Shown here: one piece after another, positions 18,970 to 31,030 of the stretch
Layout: each line of letters starts with the position of its first letter
Position numbering within the stretch: position 1 is the stretch's first letter
Assembly (NCBI GenBank): GCA_003427395.1
Contig: BFEA01000005.1
Coordinates: 6,304,970-6,361,307, forward strand
Origin: Chara braunii
Taxonomy: Eukaryota > Streptophyta > Charophyceae > Charales > Characeae
Direction: 5' to 3'
DNA length: 56,338 nucleotides
Notes under the pieces: generated by a model
The model's database searches: none
What the model saw: the letters and a program-made list of their open reading frames with translations, nothing else
Told to the model about the DNA's origin: nothing
Made by a program: the position numbers and the translations under genes

Positions 18970-21690
18970 CGGTTGCTGCACATTTGTTTGGCCACCATTG
19001 CGGGGCCCTCAGGCGATTGAAGATTGCAAGACCCTCTCTTGTGAGTTGAGTTGTCCCATTCTTGGATGTCGAGAGTCTGACTTATCTCCTTCTACCTTTC
19101 TTACTCTAAGTCTAGTTTGAGGTTACGAGAGGAAGGCGGCAGGTGGGATTGCAACCCGTAGGACTGCAGCAAGACCTTGTGGGAGGTTCACCCACCGATT
19201 GCGGGAGCCTTATAGGAGCCCAGGCGGGGTTCTGGAGGCAGAGAACTCTCAGGTATAAATTCATTTTACACGTGTGATCCCTTCCCATAAACTGTATTAC
19301 CCTTTGCTATTGTGTGCATGTAACTATGACTGAGAAAGTTAATTGCCTTTGTTGGTTTTGAATTCAGGACATGATCTGAAAGGTAAAATTGACAAGTATG
19401 TATGATAAAGTCAAATTATCTGTATGAATTCAGACATAATGAGATCATGACATTATTTGTTGTTGTGTTGCGGAGGCTGGGCGAACGCACCTGTTGCTTA
19501 TTTAGGCGGAGCTAGATTACTCATAAGTTGAGTAGCCTGATTCTACGCTATATGTCATTGTATGGGCTGACTAGCCACACCATAAGTTGGTATGTTTTTG
19601 TTATATGTCTTTCGTCGTTTGTTCAGGCAAAGGTTGGACCCCTCATAAGTTGAGGTGGTTTCGTTCTTTGTGTATGCCAAATGTTCAGGCTGACCAACCT
19701 CACCATAAGTTGGTGCATCCCGGTCATACGCCTTATGTCGATTGTTCAGGTAGAAATTCAGAACACCATAAGTTGGTGTGGCTCAGTCCTATGCCTTATG
19801 TTTACTTGTTTTGGCAGGCTAGTCACACCATAAGTTGGTGTGATCAAGTCATGAGCCGCGAACATAAGTGAAACTTGAGTATACTCTGATATAACTATAT
19901 ACTACGTATATCATTGGCAGGCCGGAGACCATAAGTTGAGAGATCTAGCCATATAAGCCAGTAGCAGATAAAGCAGAGGAGAAAATAAGATTCAGAGTAT
20001 AAAATTGAGTGATAACTTTGGGCAGGCTGACTCATCCGTAAGTTGGGTAGTTGGTCCTATGCCCCTGATAACACAAAGGGCAAAAAAAAAATATAAAACT
20101 TGGTTATTTTTCTTTCTAAACATAAGATGATGTTTGGATTGAGATCGTCATAAGTTGAGGTGACCTGACCACTTGTCTGAAGATAGAAAAAACTTGTGAC
20201 TCTACTTATTGAATGTAGTTGTGTTGCGGAGGCTCAGCGGACATATAAGTTGCGGGTTGTTCAGTCACACATGCTTGTTGCTTGTTTAGGCGGACTAGAC
20301 CACTCATAAGTTAAGTAGTCTAGTTCTACGCTATATGTCATCGTGTGGGCTGGCTAGGCACATCATAAGTTGGTGTGTCCTGGTCATATGTCTTTCGTCG
20401 TTTGTTTAAGTAGAGACTGAACCCCTCATAAGTTGAGGTGGCTAAGTTATTTGTGAATACCGAAAGTTTAGGCTGACCAGCCTCACCATAAGTTGTTGTG
20501 GCCCATTCATACGCCTTATGTCACTCGTTCAGGCAGAGGTTAATTACACCATAAGTTGGTGTGGTGAGTTTTATGCCTTATGTTTATTCGTTGAACATGG
20601 TTGTATTGCGAAGGTTGGGCGAACGCATAAGTTGCGGGTTGTTCGGGCATTCGCGCATTTGGTTTTGTCTAGGCTGGGCTGGACTACTCATACTTTGGGT
20701 AGCCTGGTTCTACGCCATATGTCGTTGTATGGGTTGGATAGGCACATCATAAGTTGGTGTGTTCTAGTCATATGCCTCTTGTCGTTGTTAAGGCTAAGGC
20801 TGACCCCTCATAAGTAGAGGAGGTTCGGTTCTTTGTGTATGCCGAACGCTCAGGCTGATCAGCCTCACCATAAGTTAGTGCGGGCCGGTCATACGCCTTA
20901 TATTAATCGTTTAGGCAGAAAGTGATCACACCATAAGTTGGTGTGATTTGGCATTATGCCCTACGCATACTTGTGCTACCAGACTAGGGCACCATAAGTT
21001 GGTGTGGCCTAATCATATAAACTTGCAGGTCAGTCACATCCATAAGTTGGGTTGGCTGATCCTATGTTAAGTAAGGAAGGGTAAAAAAGAGAATAACGAG
21101 GATTTTTGAACGAATTATATGACCAGGAAAGAAAACCTAAGGGTTGGCGAGAGATGTTGTTGCGCTCACCTATGTATTGTTTTGGGAGACTATCTATGGG
21201 GATTTTTCTTTTGGTAGGATAACTGCTTTAGGTGTTTGCTGAGTGCTGGAGCTATAGGTAGGTGAGATGAATGTTGGGAGGGAAGTTTGGGATAAGATAG
21301 GACTGACCCTACTAGGAGTTAGGATCGGTGTTAGCTCACATTCCATCTTCAAGAAGGAATCGTGCAGACTATCATCAATTCTAACTATCAAGTAAGTGTC
21401 AGAAGATGGTCCCAAGTATAGTTTTGTTTGGTTTTGCATTTTCGGCTTTTGTATAAATCTTGGTTGTCTCCTGTTCCTACGGGAAGCGCAACCGAAATTT
21501 TTACAAATATGAAAAAGTCAGTCATTTTTGGGCTCTTGAAAATTTTAAAAAGACACTTTTCCTACGGAAAGTGCTGCCGAAATTTTATAAAATTTAGGGA
21601 GTTAGAATATTTATGTTAGGAAAAATTTGACAATCAACCCTATCTTGAGGAGATGCGACCAAAATTGTCAGTAATTTCCGGAATCCATTG
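18970..21690 (+). repeat. Inverted arm A (outer segment, hairpin array, inner segment)
   Basis: This block is the inverted counterpart of 26570-28770. Outer segment 18990-19260: shared CCACCATTGCGG, CTTACTCTAAGTCT, GGAAGGCGGCAGG and GGAGCCCAGGC. Middle: the ATAAGTT hairpin array. Inner segment 21280-21690: shared GATAGGACTGA, CCATCTTCAA, TGGTCCCAAGTAT, TATAAATCTTG, TTCCTACG-GAAGCGC, AATTTTTACAAAT and AATTTAG-GAGTT. The same order of blocks in both arms, at roughly three quarters identity by eye in the best stretches, shows common origin. No coding capacity. Confidence 0.85.
19456..21060 (+). repeat. Array of ~61-bp hairpin units with constant ATAAGTT loop, copy A
   Basis: About 23 units. Loop starts (ATAAGTT or one-base variants) include 19523, 19582, 19645, 19705, 19768, 19830, 19931, 20038, 20150, 20306, 20365, 20428, 20488, 20551, 20627, 20690, 20749, 20810, 20870, 20933, 20994 and 21042. 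The loop is flanked by complementary arms that differ from unit to unit: TACTC with GAGTA (19523), CACC with GGTG (19705), CCTC with GAGG (19645), TCACACC with GGTGTGA (19830), ATCACACC with GGTGTGAT (20933). Six units form a higher-order repeat of about 380 bp, marked by TTGCG at 19468, 20224 and 20606. The function is unknown. Confidence 0.9.
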
Positions 21691-22540
21691 GAATAAGGCA
21701 AGGGAGAAGTTAGTAGAGGAGTTAGGCCTCGACGTATGGCAGATTCTCCTTAAACATAGTATTGTTCCGTTTTGACCTGGACTGTGAAGTAGGTCTGCGA
21801 ATTCGATTGAAGACTGATTCGTTCGGCCGGATCCTACAGAGGGTCACTATTCTGTTTTCTTTTGATAAAGGGTCGGTTTACGACATAACTTCCCTGCTTC
21901 TGCAACTCAACCTAAGATCTTGGCTCTTATGGGTATTTTTCATTTCTTGGGATTTTCACCCAGTTTTCTTTTTAAGTGGCCATTTCTAAAGACTGAGTAA
22001 CTTTATTGAGAGATGGTGAAATTGGTTGGGCTTGTATGCATAAGGCAGGGTATGAGTCGCAAAAAACAGTAAAGTTGACTCCCTTAGTGCGTGTGATGTT
22101 GTTGTTTGAACTTTGTGTGATCGCAGGTACGCCTATAAGATCTTTGGATTGAGTTTGATGATAGTTTGAGTATTGTTCAAATGTTGATTGACAAGCCGCA
22201 CTACTATGTGAGAGTGATCGTCTGATACCATACAAACTTTTGTTTGACTGTTTGAACCACCTTTGCTTAGCATAACTATAATGGCTGAAGGGAACCCTGC
22301 AGTGGTTGTGAAAAGTGATAGCCTTATATTTTATAACCCCTCGTATACATATATGTATACATTCCCGCTTACATATACATTTAATGCTTGTACGGTCTAT
22401 TGTGACCGCATGCGAGGTTTAAACAAACTATGTCTTGATAGAAAAAAAAATCTCTTTTACGTTTTGTTTTTTAGAGTTATTATGGTTGGACGTTATAGTC
22501 TGTGACAATCGTCAAAGTCAAACCCCTTGATTTTTCTCCA
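21691..22540. other. Non-coding spacer inside the inverted pair
   Basis: AT-rich, no gene recognised. Short frames at 21762-21989 and 22263-22505 have no family likeness. Confidence 0.35.
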
Positions 22541-22558
22541 TGCACTGGATGATGAAGC

Positions 22559-23770
22559 TTGTCTCCTAGGCCACGAAAGCTGACTGCCACCACATACCGG
22601 AACCTGTGTACCACCCACTCTCCACAGGGTGCAGAAGAGGGTGTGATGATCAACCGCCTTGGCGGGTTGTCTAGCGTCGAGAGATTAACCCCGCAAGGTG
22701 CGTGTCAGCCGACACTGGAGTGCGAACGTGACCCCCGAGATTATTGAGGGTCGTGTGATTATGGGTACTACATAGTACTCCATCGTTGTGACTGCGTATA
22801 CTTACATTGTTAGTCAAAATGAGAAAAGCCTTGCGCTCGCACAATTTTATAATTGAGTCTCACGCGCGACGCCTAACCGATTGCTGTGTTAGAAGGTTAT
22901 GAGACAGTCGGTCAAAAGAAAAGGCGACGCTTCGCTAAGCCTTTCCCCTGGACACGACTGTCCTAATTGACAGACACTCATATTTTTTTGGATGGGTCAG
23001 ACCTACAAGCCATACTTAGTTTGTAAGGTTTCAACGTTTTACTTTTGTTTCATCTTTGATGCTGTCGTTGTTTTTCTTCTCCTTGCTTTTAATTTATTTT
23101 GGTGGAACGATAAGGTTCCGGGCGAAAGGGTTAGCGTGTCGCTAGTGGGGCGCCATACAACTCACCACCGCTCCAAATTCCTTCCTGCCCTAGACACCAT
23201 CTTACACCGCACCCTTTAGGGCACCGCAGGGTGCAGACGATGACAAGGCTCTAAGGCCGCCTTTGCGCTCACTAAAGGTTTACCCTTTTTAACGCGCTCT
23301 TCAGCCAACACCTGAGCATCGAAAGCGATCCCATGATTTAGATGGAGCCTCACCTTTATGGGCGCTACATAGTACTCCATCATTGCTACTGCTCATGTAT
23401 TCATGCATGGTTGGTCATTATGAGGGAGACTCGTAAAGTAGCGTCCTATTTATACAAAATTCTGCATCTGGCTTTGACGCGCCTTGACGCAAGAAAAGTT
23501 ATGGGTTAAGCGTAGATAAGGACTAGGCGCGATCTACGAGTGAAACTTGGTGATTTGTTCTCTCAGAGAGTATCGTGTGGTTAGAATGGCCGTCCTAGTC
23601 GACCGACGTAGGGTCGCGTTCGAGAGAGCAGCGCCTCTAGCGACGGTTCACGTACGGGTTCGATTCGGGCGTTGACCGCCCGTACCCCCTATGCTACAAC
23701 GAACAAGAAACGCCCTAGGCCGAGCCACCTCTACGATTGCATATGAAAAACTTTTGCACGTGGTTTGGTA
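22559..23770 (+). repeat. ~605-bp direct duplication
   Basis: CTACATAGTACTCCATC occurs at about 22768 and 23366. Around it both copies share CAGGGTGCAGA, CTCACGCG-type GC-rich words and TTGGTCA/TAGTCA-ATGAG in the same order. Similarity is patchy, so the copies are old. The second copy runs into leader-type repeat R1. Confidence 0.5.
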
Positions 23771-23990
23771 GCTCGACGAGGATACGCCCACCCAAGGAAT
23801 GGTGACAACTCATGCGGGTAGGAGGTAACTTGTGCCTCACGTGACCCTATCCTGTCATAGGGGCGCTCGAGAGGTACATCTAGGTTACTCGGCTGGAGCG
23901 ACAAACTGCACTTTACGGCGAAGTCCTGCAAAATCCTGCGTGACGTGGCTGGGAGGGTCCCCCCGCGGGATCGATGCGCTCAACAGGTGG
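23575..23990 (+). repeat. Leader-type repeat R1, copy 2
   Basis: Collinear with 2650-3190: CCGTCCTAGTCGACCG, GGTAGCTCGA, GGATACGCC, CCTATCCTGTC, CTGCGTGAC and GATGCGCTC occur in order. It ends about 350 bp before the start of the Gag at 24345, which suggests an LTR or leader of that element. Confidence 0.6.
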
Positions 23991-24344
23991 CGCCATCGCC
24001 ATGGATCTGGGCTGCCTACCGGGGTCCTTAGAGAACGAACCCAGGTTAAGTGCAGACTGATGATCCAGACAAAACGACAAACCTTATGTTTGAACTATCT
24101 TAGAGGCGTATGTGGTATGTAAATCATGGTACTGATGGTGATGTATGTGGTAAGAGTGGGTGATTAGGAATATGACCAAGGATATACCTATGTCCCTGAG
24201 TAATTAGCAATAGTTAATAGATCAAAGGGGAAATATACTTAGTAGGAAACGATTGGTTGTGATTTAGATGGAGTGCATAAAGAGTTGATGGGATATTAAT
24301 GGGCTATCTTTTTACTCCCTACAGGTTCTAAGAAAGGGATAGAA

Positions 24345-26555
24345 ATGGCAGATGCTGACGGAATTGAGCGAGGTCTGACTGCGGCGCCGAAAAATATCGT
24401 CAAGGCAATAGAAAAAAGGGAGTTGGCAAGGCTGCAGGTCCCAAAAGTTGACATTTTCTTATTCAAAGGACAGAAAGTGTCAGAGTGGCTAGAACAGTTC
24501 AAACAAGTCACCAGCGAGGCGTCTGAGGCAAACAAATTCAAATTATTGCCCAGATATGTCCGGTGAGAGATCCGGCCAGAGATAATGAAGGTGGTTGTTG
24601 GAGCGACAGAGGTTTGGGCAATTTTTAAAGAAGAAATGCAAAGGCGCTTCAAGTTAGGGGATGGTCTGCTAACGAAAGCAGACTTGGAAATGTTACACAG
24701 GACCGAGTTCACCACGGTGGGTGCTTAGCTACCACCTTTGAGAAGATGGTAAGAAAAGTCCCAGGCATGGCGGAAGAGGAGCAATGCGCAAATTTCCTTG
24801 GGCACTTTACAAACTTTGAAGCCTCGGCGCTAACAAAGAAAGGCGCCCCAGGGAAGAAGCTGACTTGGACCACAATAAAAGAGAGCGTAACAGACGGAGA
24901 ACTGGACCAAGTGGACCTCTTTCAAATGCAGCAGACAAGGAAGAAGAAGACGACATTGAACGCCACCACCAGCGGCGGTGAAGACCTTAAGAAAGTTGTA
25001 GAGGAAGTGGTGACCCAACTTGAAGCCGCAAAAGAGGCAAAACCTTCGAAAAAGGTGTTGGCGGTAACACAAGTCCAGGGAAGGGCAAAAAAAACTATAA
25101 TAATAGAACGAGAAGAAGAAGAAGAAGAGGAAGAGCCTGAACCTCAGATACAAACAAAGGTCCAGAAAAAAGTCAGGAATCTGGTCCAAGGGGGTCAAGG
25201 CTCAGGGAGAGACCAAGGTCCTCAAGCAACAGCGATGCCGCCGCCTGAATCATATGACCAAGTTGGGGCGGTGGTGCCCACACAAGCTCGGCAAGCGCCG
25301 TACGGGCCGTTGCTAGGCTGTGAACCTCCAAGTCCCTGGCCCGGATATAACCCATATGCGCCATGGCCAGTGAGTGGACAACATGGACCCTGTACAGGAA
25401 CTCCATTGAGTATGGCTTCTTGCGGATGTTCGGGACCTCAAGCTCAATAGTTAAGCCAACCAAACCCGCAGCCAAGCCAACCTCAACGGCGCCGCAAGGA
25501 CCGCAAGGAAATCAAAGGGGCGGTCGCGGAAAAGGTCAAGGATGGGGTCGAGGACGAGGCAATGGTGGTCGCAGAGGAAACGGAAGAGGAAATGAAGGTG
25601 GTAACTCCAGCGGAGAAGGAAACAGAGATTGGAATGCGTCAGGAAGTCAAGGTGGTCAAGAAGGTGAGTGAGGGTATTGTAGAGGAATGATAGATTGACG
25701 GAATGCGATTTGCTGACACTGTGGGCAGAAAGGAAATACAATTAAGTTCTGCCATGTTCGCAAAAATAACGAAGATGAAGGGTTGATTAACACCAATTAC
25801 GATGAGGATATGTACGATAAGTTTGAGTACTACATTGACCCAAAGACTCCAGGAGGAACAAGAAAGGAGGCCTTGCAACGAGTCCAGGCTGGCATGCCAC
25901 CCGCTCCTCCAACTATGTTCCGGATTTGGCAAGAGGAGGAGGTCCGTCATAATGTAAGGGTGGAAGAGATAGGAGAGAATGAGGAGGTAGAGTAGGAGAG
26001 GAAATCCGACATCATGGGAGAGGAGCCTATCTTGGTAGAATCAGACGATGAAACAGAGGAAGGTTGTTGGAACGAGGCACGAAGGTCGATGGAAAAGATG
26101 GAGGACCTAGTGGATAAGATCGGGAGGTATCAGAGAAAATTGACCAGTATGTGTGAGTAGGTCAAAGGGTGGAAAGGTAAAAGGTCGCTGGTATATCTTT
26201 ACGATATGGGGTCAGGAGCACAAGGAGGGCCTGAGAACTTACTAGGCGTGATGATCTTGAGACCGACGCCTCGAGCCGGGATGGTTTTTAGGCCACGGTC
26301 AAGGCCGGGAAGGGCGCCACAGGCAGTCAGGACAAGGGCTAAGGGGCCGGTGAGCTTCGATGAGCCGACAAAAGATATTCCTGCGCCAAGTGGGGAAAAT
26401 GAGGATGTTGATAACCCAGAGGATGAGGATGAAGAGGATGAGAGATTCAGGAGAGAAGAGGATAAGAGAGCGGAGCAACGAGCTAAAAAGAGAGGTGTTA
26501 AGACAGACACGGACAGAGTTCCAGAAGGGAAGACGAAAAAATGCTCACTTCTTTC
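24345..26555 (+). pseudogene. Retrotransposon Gag with zinc knuckle, frameshifted
   Basis: The first frame (24345-24566) has FLFKGQKVSEWLEQFKQVTS and stops at 24564; translation past the stop gives EIRPEIMKVVVGATEVWAIF and MQRRFKLGDG, the capsid core. After a stop at about 24727 and a frame change, 24746-25450 carries a coiled region, a Glu-rich run and a Pro/Tyr-rich tract (PGYNPYAPWPV). Near 25490 the frame shifts again into a Gly/Arg-rich (RGG-like) tract, then a knuckle at about 25694-25738 reading C-stop-HCGQKGNTIKFC: CX2C spacing kept, His changed to Asn. Then IDPKTPGGTRKEALQRVQAG and an acidic tail to 26555. The protease and RT are missing. Arm B begins immediately after. A CTCCCTACAG splice-acceptor-like sequence precedes the ATG at about 24331. 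Confidence 0.75.
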
Positions 26556-26569
26556 TCACTTTTCGGTAA

Positions 26570-28770
26570 ACAATGCCGGAGTTCGATGAAAATCTTTGCA
26601 ACATCTCTCATAAACATGATGAATTTCCAAGTTTTTTCTAACAGGAAATATTTGAACTCTCTAAATTTTTAAAAAAATCGGCAGTGCTTCCAATAGGAAA
26701 AATATCTTTCGAAATCTTCAATGAACTCAAAAAGGGATGACTCTTATAGATTTGTAAAAATTTTGGCAGCGCTTCGCGTAGGAAAAGGAGGTTGTCAAGA
26801 TTTATACGAAGCTGAAAATGAGAAAGCAAAGTACAACCATACTTGGGACCAACTTCTGATACACACTTTATAGTTAGAACTGGAGATAGTTTAAACGATC
26901 CTTCTTTGAAGATGGTATCGTAAGTTAACACTAGTCCTAACTTTTTATAAGCTCAGTCCTATCTTGTCCCAATCTTCCCTTGCATCATCCATTTTAATTT
27001 GCTTATAGCTCCAGCATTCGACAATAATTTAGAATGACTAAGTTTTTTAAAAAATACCCCCCAAGAGATAAACCTACAAAGCACACACAAGTGAGCACAA
27101 TAACATTTTTCACTAACTCTTTGGTTCTTTTCCAGATTACATAGTTCATTTTAGTCTCAAGTTATTACCCTTTTACTCTTCCTCACATAAGGCATAGGAT
27201 AAGACAACCCCAACTTATGGGTATGAATGATATGCCCAAGTTATATGGCTAGGCCGCACCAACTTATGATGCCCTCTGGTAAAACAAATATACATAAGAC
27301 ATATGACTAAGTCACACCACCTTATGGTATGACTAGCAACAAGTGACATAAGGCGTAAGACCAGGCCACACTAACTTATGGTGAGGCTAGTCTGCCTAAA
27401 TATTCGACATACAAAAATAACTGGACTGCCCCAACTTAAGAGGAGCTCCAACATTTGTCTTAACAACAATAAAAGGCATATGACTAGACCACACCAACTT
27501 ATGATGCGGCTACAACATAGGACTATGCTACCCAACTTATGGGTAGTCCAACCTGCTTAGACAAATAACCAACGCGCATGACCAAGTAACCCCCAACTTA
27601 CGAGTTTGTCCAGCCTTGGCTACACAACGATATTCAATATGGAAGCTTATAATTTTTTTCTCTCTTCAGACGAATGGTTAGGTCACTCTAACTTATGGAG
27701 ATCCCCAACCAAACCTCAGTTTATGATTGAAAATAACCAAATTATCTCTATGCTCTTCGTGTTGTTATGGGCATAGGACTGACTTATCCAACTTATGGAT
27801 AAGTTTAACTTGTTCAAAGTTATCTCTTAATTTTATACTCTGAATCTTACTTATTTTTTGCTTTTGTCTTTTACCGGCTTATATGGCTAGATCTCTCAAC
27901 TTATGACGCCTACCCTACCAATGATATACATATATATAATTATATCAGTTTTTTATACTCTCATTCCACTTACTATTTACGACTCATGTCTTGGTCACGC
28001 CAAATTATGGTGTGACTAGCCTTTGTGTGTGTCCCGCTAAAAAATAAACAAAAAACTGGATACATGCTTTTAGAATGATTCCAACTATATTCAATAACAA
28101 AAGAAATAAAGACTCTAAGTACCCAACTTACGGGTCTCATCCTCAGTTCAGAAACCCTAAGAAAAACATGTGACCGGACCGTCCAACTTATGGAGAGGTC
28201 TAGCCTCTGAAAACCAAGCACGCAACCCAAAAAAAACAACAACGAAATATACCACCAAGCCCACACACTTAGAATGGACTCAGTCTTTGGTTGACCCCAT
28301 CAGACACAAGCAAAATCAAACTTCCTGTCGCTTTCCCCCTATTTGTTCTATTTGAATTTTATACACATAGTTTGAACTTTTAGGCATACCTTATTTACTT
28401 AACTTTCCAATTTCAGTTTTGAAACTAACATAAACATGACTAATAGATATTCTCAGTAATACCTTTAGCCATCAAAGAGAGTAATACAATTAAGGGATGG
28501 GATCATACGACTAAATGGATTGTTATCCCCGTCTGTTTTCCGCCTCCAGAACCTTGCCTGGGCTCCAGAAGAGTTCCCACAATCGATGGTCTGACCTCAT
28601 ACAAGATCTTCTTGCAGATTATGAGTTGCAATCCTCCCTGCCGCCTTCCTTTCCGAACCAATACGCCAGACTTAGAGTAAGAAGGGTAGCGAAAGAAAGG
28701 TCAGTCCCTCAAGACCCGCGGAAAGGGTTACTTAGACTTGTGTGAGAGTGTCGTGATACCTTTGTTTCCT
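26570..28770 (-). repeat. Inverted arm B
   Basis: Reverse-complement counterpart of 18970-21690: inner segment 26570-27000, hairpin array about 27190-28200, outer segment 28380-28770. The inner edge abuts the truncated Gag at about 26560. See arm A for the shared landmarks. Confidence 0.85.
27190..28200 (-). repeat. Hairpin array, copy B
   Basis: On plus the loop reads AACTTAT. About 17-20 units. Clear stems are CTTATCC with GGATAAG (27783-27803, 7 bp perfect, 8 with the next pair), CTACCC with GGGTAG (about 27529-27547) and CACGCC with GGTGTG (about 27996-28014). Between 27770 and 27900 the block order (CTATGCCC, the stem, GATAACT, GATTCAGAGTATAAAATT, ATATAAGCC, AGATCTAGCC) matches 19930-20070 of copy A in reverse complement. 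Confidence 0.88.
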
Positions 28771-30439
28771 TAGGGGTCCGCAATGGTAGCTAAAATGCAG
28801 TCAGATCCCTCAATAAAAATGGTAGTACCAATGGTGACTGTAGTTATCCAAACTACTAGCAGGCCATTGATACTGAGAACAACACCACCTTGCGGAGACG
28901 ATAATACCTTGCAGAGACAGCAACACCTTGTTGTGTAATCACGAGCAGCCTGAGCGTCGATTCCAACAACTTAGAAATTGGAATCAATTGTTTGGATGCT
29001 ACAACTGAACGTCAATGGTTCGTGAGTTGCAACTCAAGAATTTTGCGGCCTGGACTGCATCCTGAAGACAAAGTGCAAAGGTCAACAACAACTTGTACGA
29101 AGACCATAATAATAGTCAAAAAACAACTTTAGTACCAACTTGTGCCGAGGTGCGGCGGTAGTCAAAGCTTAGGAGAGAACAACACTTCGAAGCCAGAAGT
29201 AGCAACACCAACTTGAAGCAATGAACTCACTCCTCTAACAGCATGTCGATTCTCTCCTTCAATCATCCTCTATCTTGACTTCCCCCTCCCTTATAGGTCT
29301 CTTTTCTCCTCTTCTCGTGATACTCTTCTCCCCTAATTAACACTGGGTTCCCTTGCATGAATGTCTAATAAAGACTGAGTAAGACTGAGTGTTGTTGAGC
29401 TAAGTTGTCAAATGGAAAAGGTCGTCGGGTCGGCCATGAGAAGTTGCCTTGAAAAATGATTTGAAAGTGCATTTTTGATTGAGTGTTTGGAAAGTGCATT
29501 GCATACCAGGGGACCCTAGGCACCTGTGAGTCATGACGACCACGTATTGAGTTGCTCAGTTCTTGTCTCCTCTTCTAGTCTCAGGCCTCAACGGAAGGGG
29601 GAATACCGGTCGTAGACCGTGACCCTAGGACCTTTGCCCCTCGAGGGAAACTCGAACCGCAACATGTCCCTCATGAGAAGGACAAAGGTTGAAGTATCAA
29701 GGCACCTTTATTGGCGTTCGTTATCCGGAACCAACTCCGACAATGAGCTCTAGTCGGGGAGTTTGAGCCGCATTTCGCGTTGAGAACCTAAACGTCTAGG
29801 GGGCCCAAGATGGGACAAAAAGTTGTTCTTCTAAGTTTTTCTTACCCTCCCCAATCACACGTCATGCCATAGAGAGGAGGCGCGGTCATTTGGATTGACC
29901 ACGACCGCTCACACTAAGTTGAGCAACATTGTCCATGGGGAGGGTCTGGCGAGGTACTAGGTGGAGTCCGCCCCGCTGAAGCATTGAAACCGCTTCGGAA
30001 CTAACCGTGAGGACTTCGTGGCTGCACTTGCAAACTAAAAGAGAGCCTCACTCTTTTGAAAGGAAGAGGCCGGATCAAATAAAACACCCCTCGGGACCAA
30101 CGATTCACGAGGGGTTCGCTAACGACAAGATGGGGTCCTCGGATGCATGGACTGGACCTACCTGCCAGCTGCGAGGTGGTACCTTAGTAATGATGTTCGT
30201 CTCCAGATAGCGGCAGTCAGACTAAGTAGAAAGGATGGGGTGAGTTATCAGCAAGGAAACGAATGATCACCCTTTATTTTAGGGGTTGATGGTCCAACAT
30301 CCTTCCCTCGGTCAGCGACAAGGTTTGCGTACCTCCGAGTGAGAACCAGTTGTGCGATGGGAACATCTCATTTGAGCGGGGGGAAAGCGAGTCATAAGAA
30401 AAACGTGCGAAAAAGAGTTGTGGACAAAAAAAAAAAATT
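28771..30439. other. Non-coding, nothing recognised
   Basis: A CACCTTGCGGAGACGATAATACCTTGC / ACACCTTG short duplication lies near 28890-28935. The stretch 29550-30000 is GC-richer. The 67-codon frame at 30007-30210 is not recognisable. Confidence 0.35.
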
Positions 30440-30469
30440 GTTAGAATATTGAAAAGCGTGACAATATGG

Positions 30470-31030
30470 CTAGAGGAAGTGTATAAGTAATTTTATGAGT
30501 TTTGAGTATGAGATGCCTGGCGATGTGGCCAGATGCATTAAATGAGAAATTGTATGAGTCGTACTATGAGACGTCTGGCGATACGACCAAAGACATTGGA
30601 TGAGAAATTGTATGAGTATGAGCATGAGATGCCTGACGATGAGGCCATAAGCATTGTATGGAAAATTGTATGAATCTGAGCATACGAAACCTGGCAATAA
30701 GGTCAGAGGAACTTCATGAGATTTTGTTTGAGTTTTTAATCCTAAGAAGTCTGGCAATGTGACAAGAGATACTGCATATGAAATAGTCTAAGTTTGAGTC
30801 TGACAATGTGGCCAGAGGGACTGCATGTGAAAGAGCATACGTTTGAATCTGAGAAGTCTAACAATGTGGATAGAGGAACTGCATGAGATGTAGTTTGAGT
30901 GTGAGAAGCCTGACAAAATGATCAAAAAAATGACATGTCTAAAAATGAGTTTAAAGAGACCTGACGAATGGTCAGGGAGAAAACATAAGACTGAATGTGA
31001 GTCTGAAGAACCTAGCAAAAAAACGAAAGG
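30470..31030. repeat. Degenerate ~50-65-bp tandem repeat
   Basis: A core CTGGCGATGTGGCC-like word recurs at about 30517, 30576, 30632, 30692, 30752, 30798, 30857, 30909 and 30960, each followed by AGAG-x-x-x-TGCATGAGA and GTATGAGT-like text. It is strongly diverged. Confidence 0.75.

Noticed and set aside
19456-21060. CRISPR array or integron attC array
   Set aside because: Units are strongly diverged, the constant part is only a 7-nt loop, there are no uniform spacers, no cas or integrase genes, and the context is nuclear eukaryotic DNA.
23640-23680. tRNA B-box-like GGGTTCGATTCGG
   Set aside because: No A box or cloverleaf. The homologous position in the other R1 copy lacks it.
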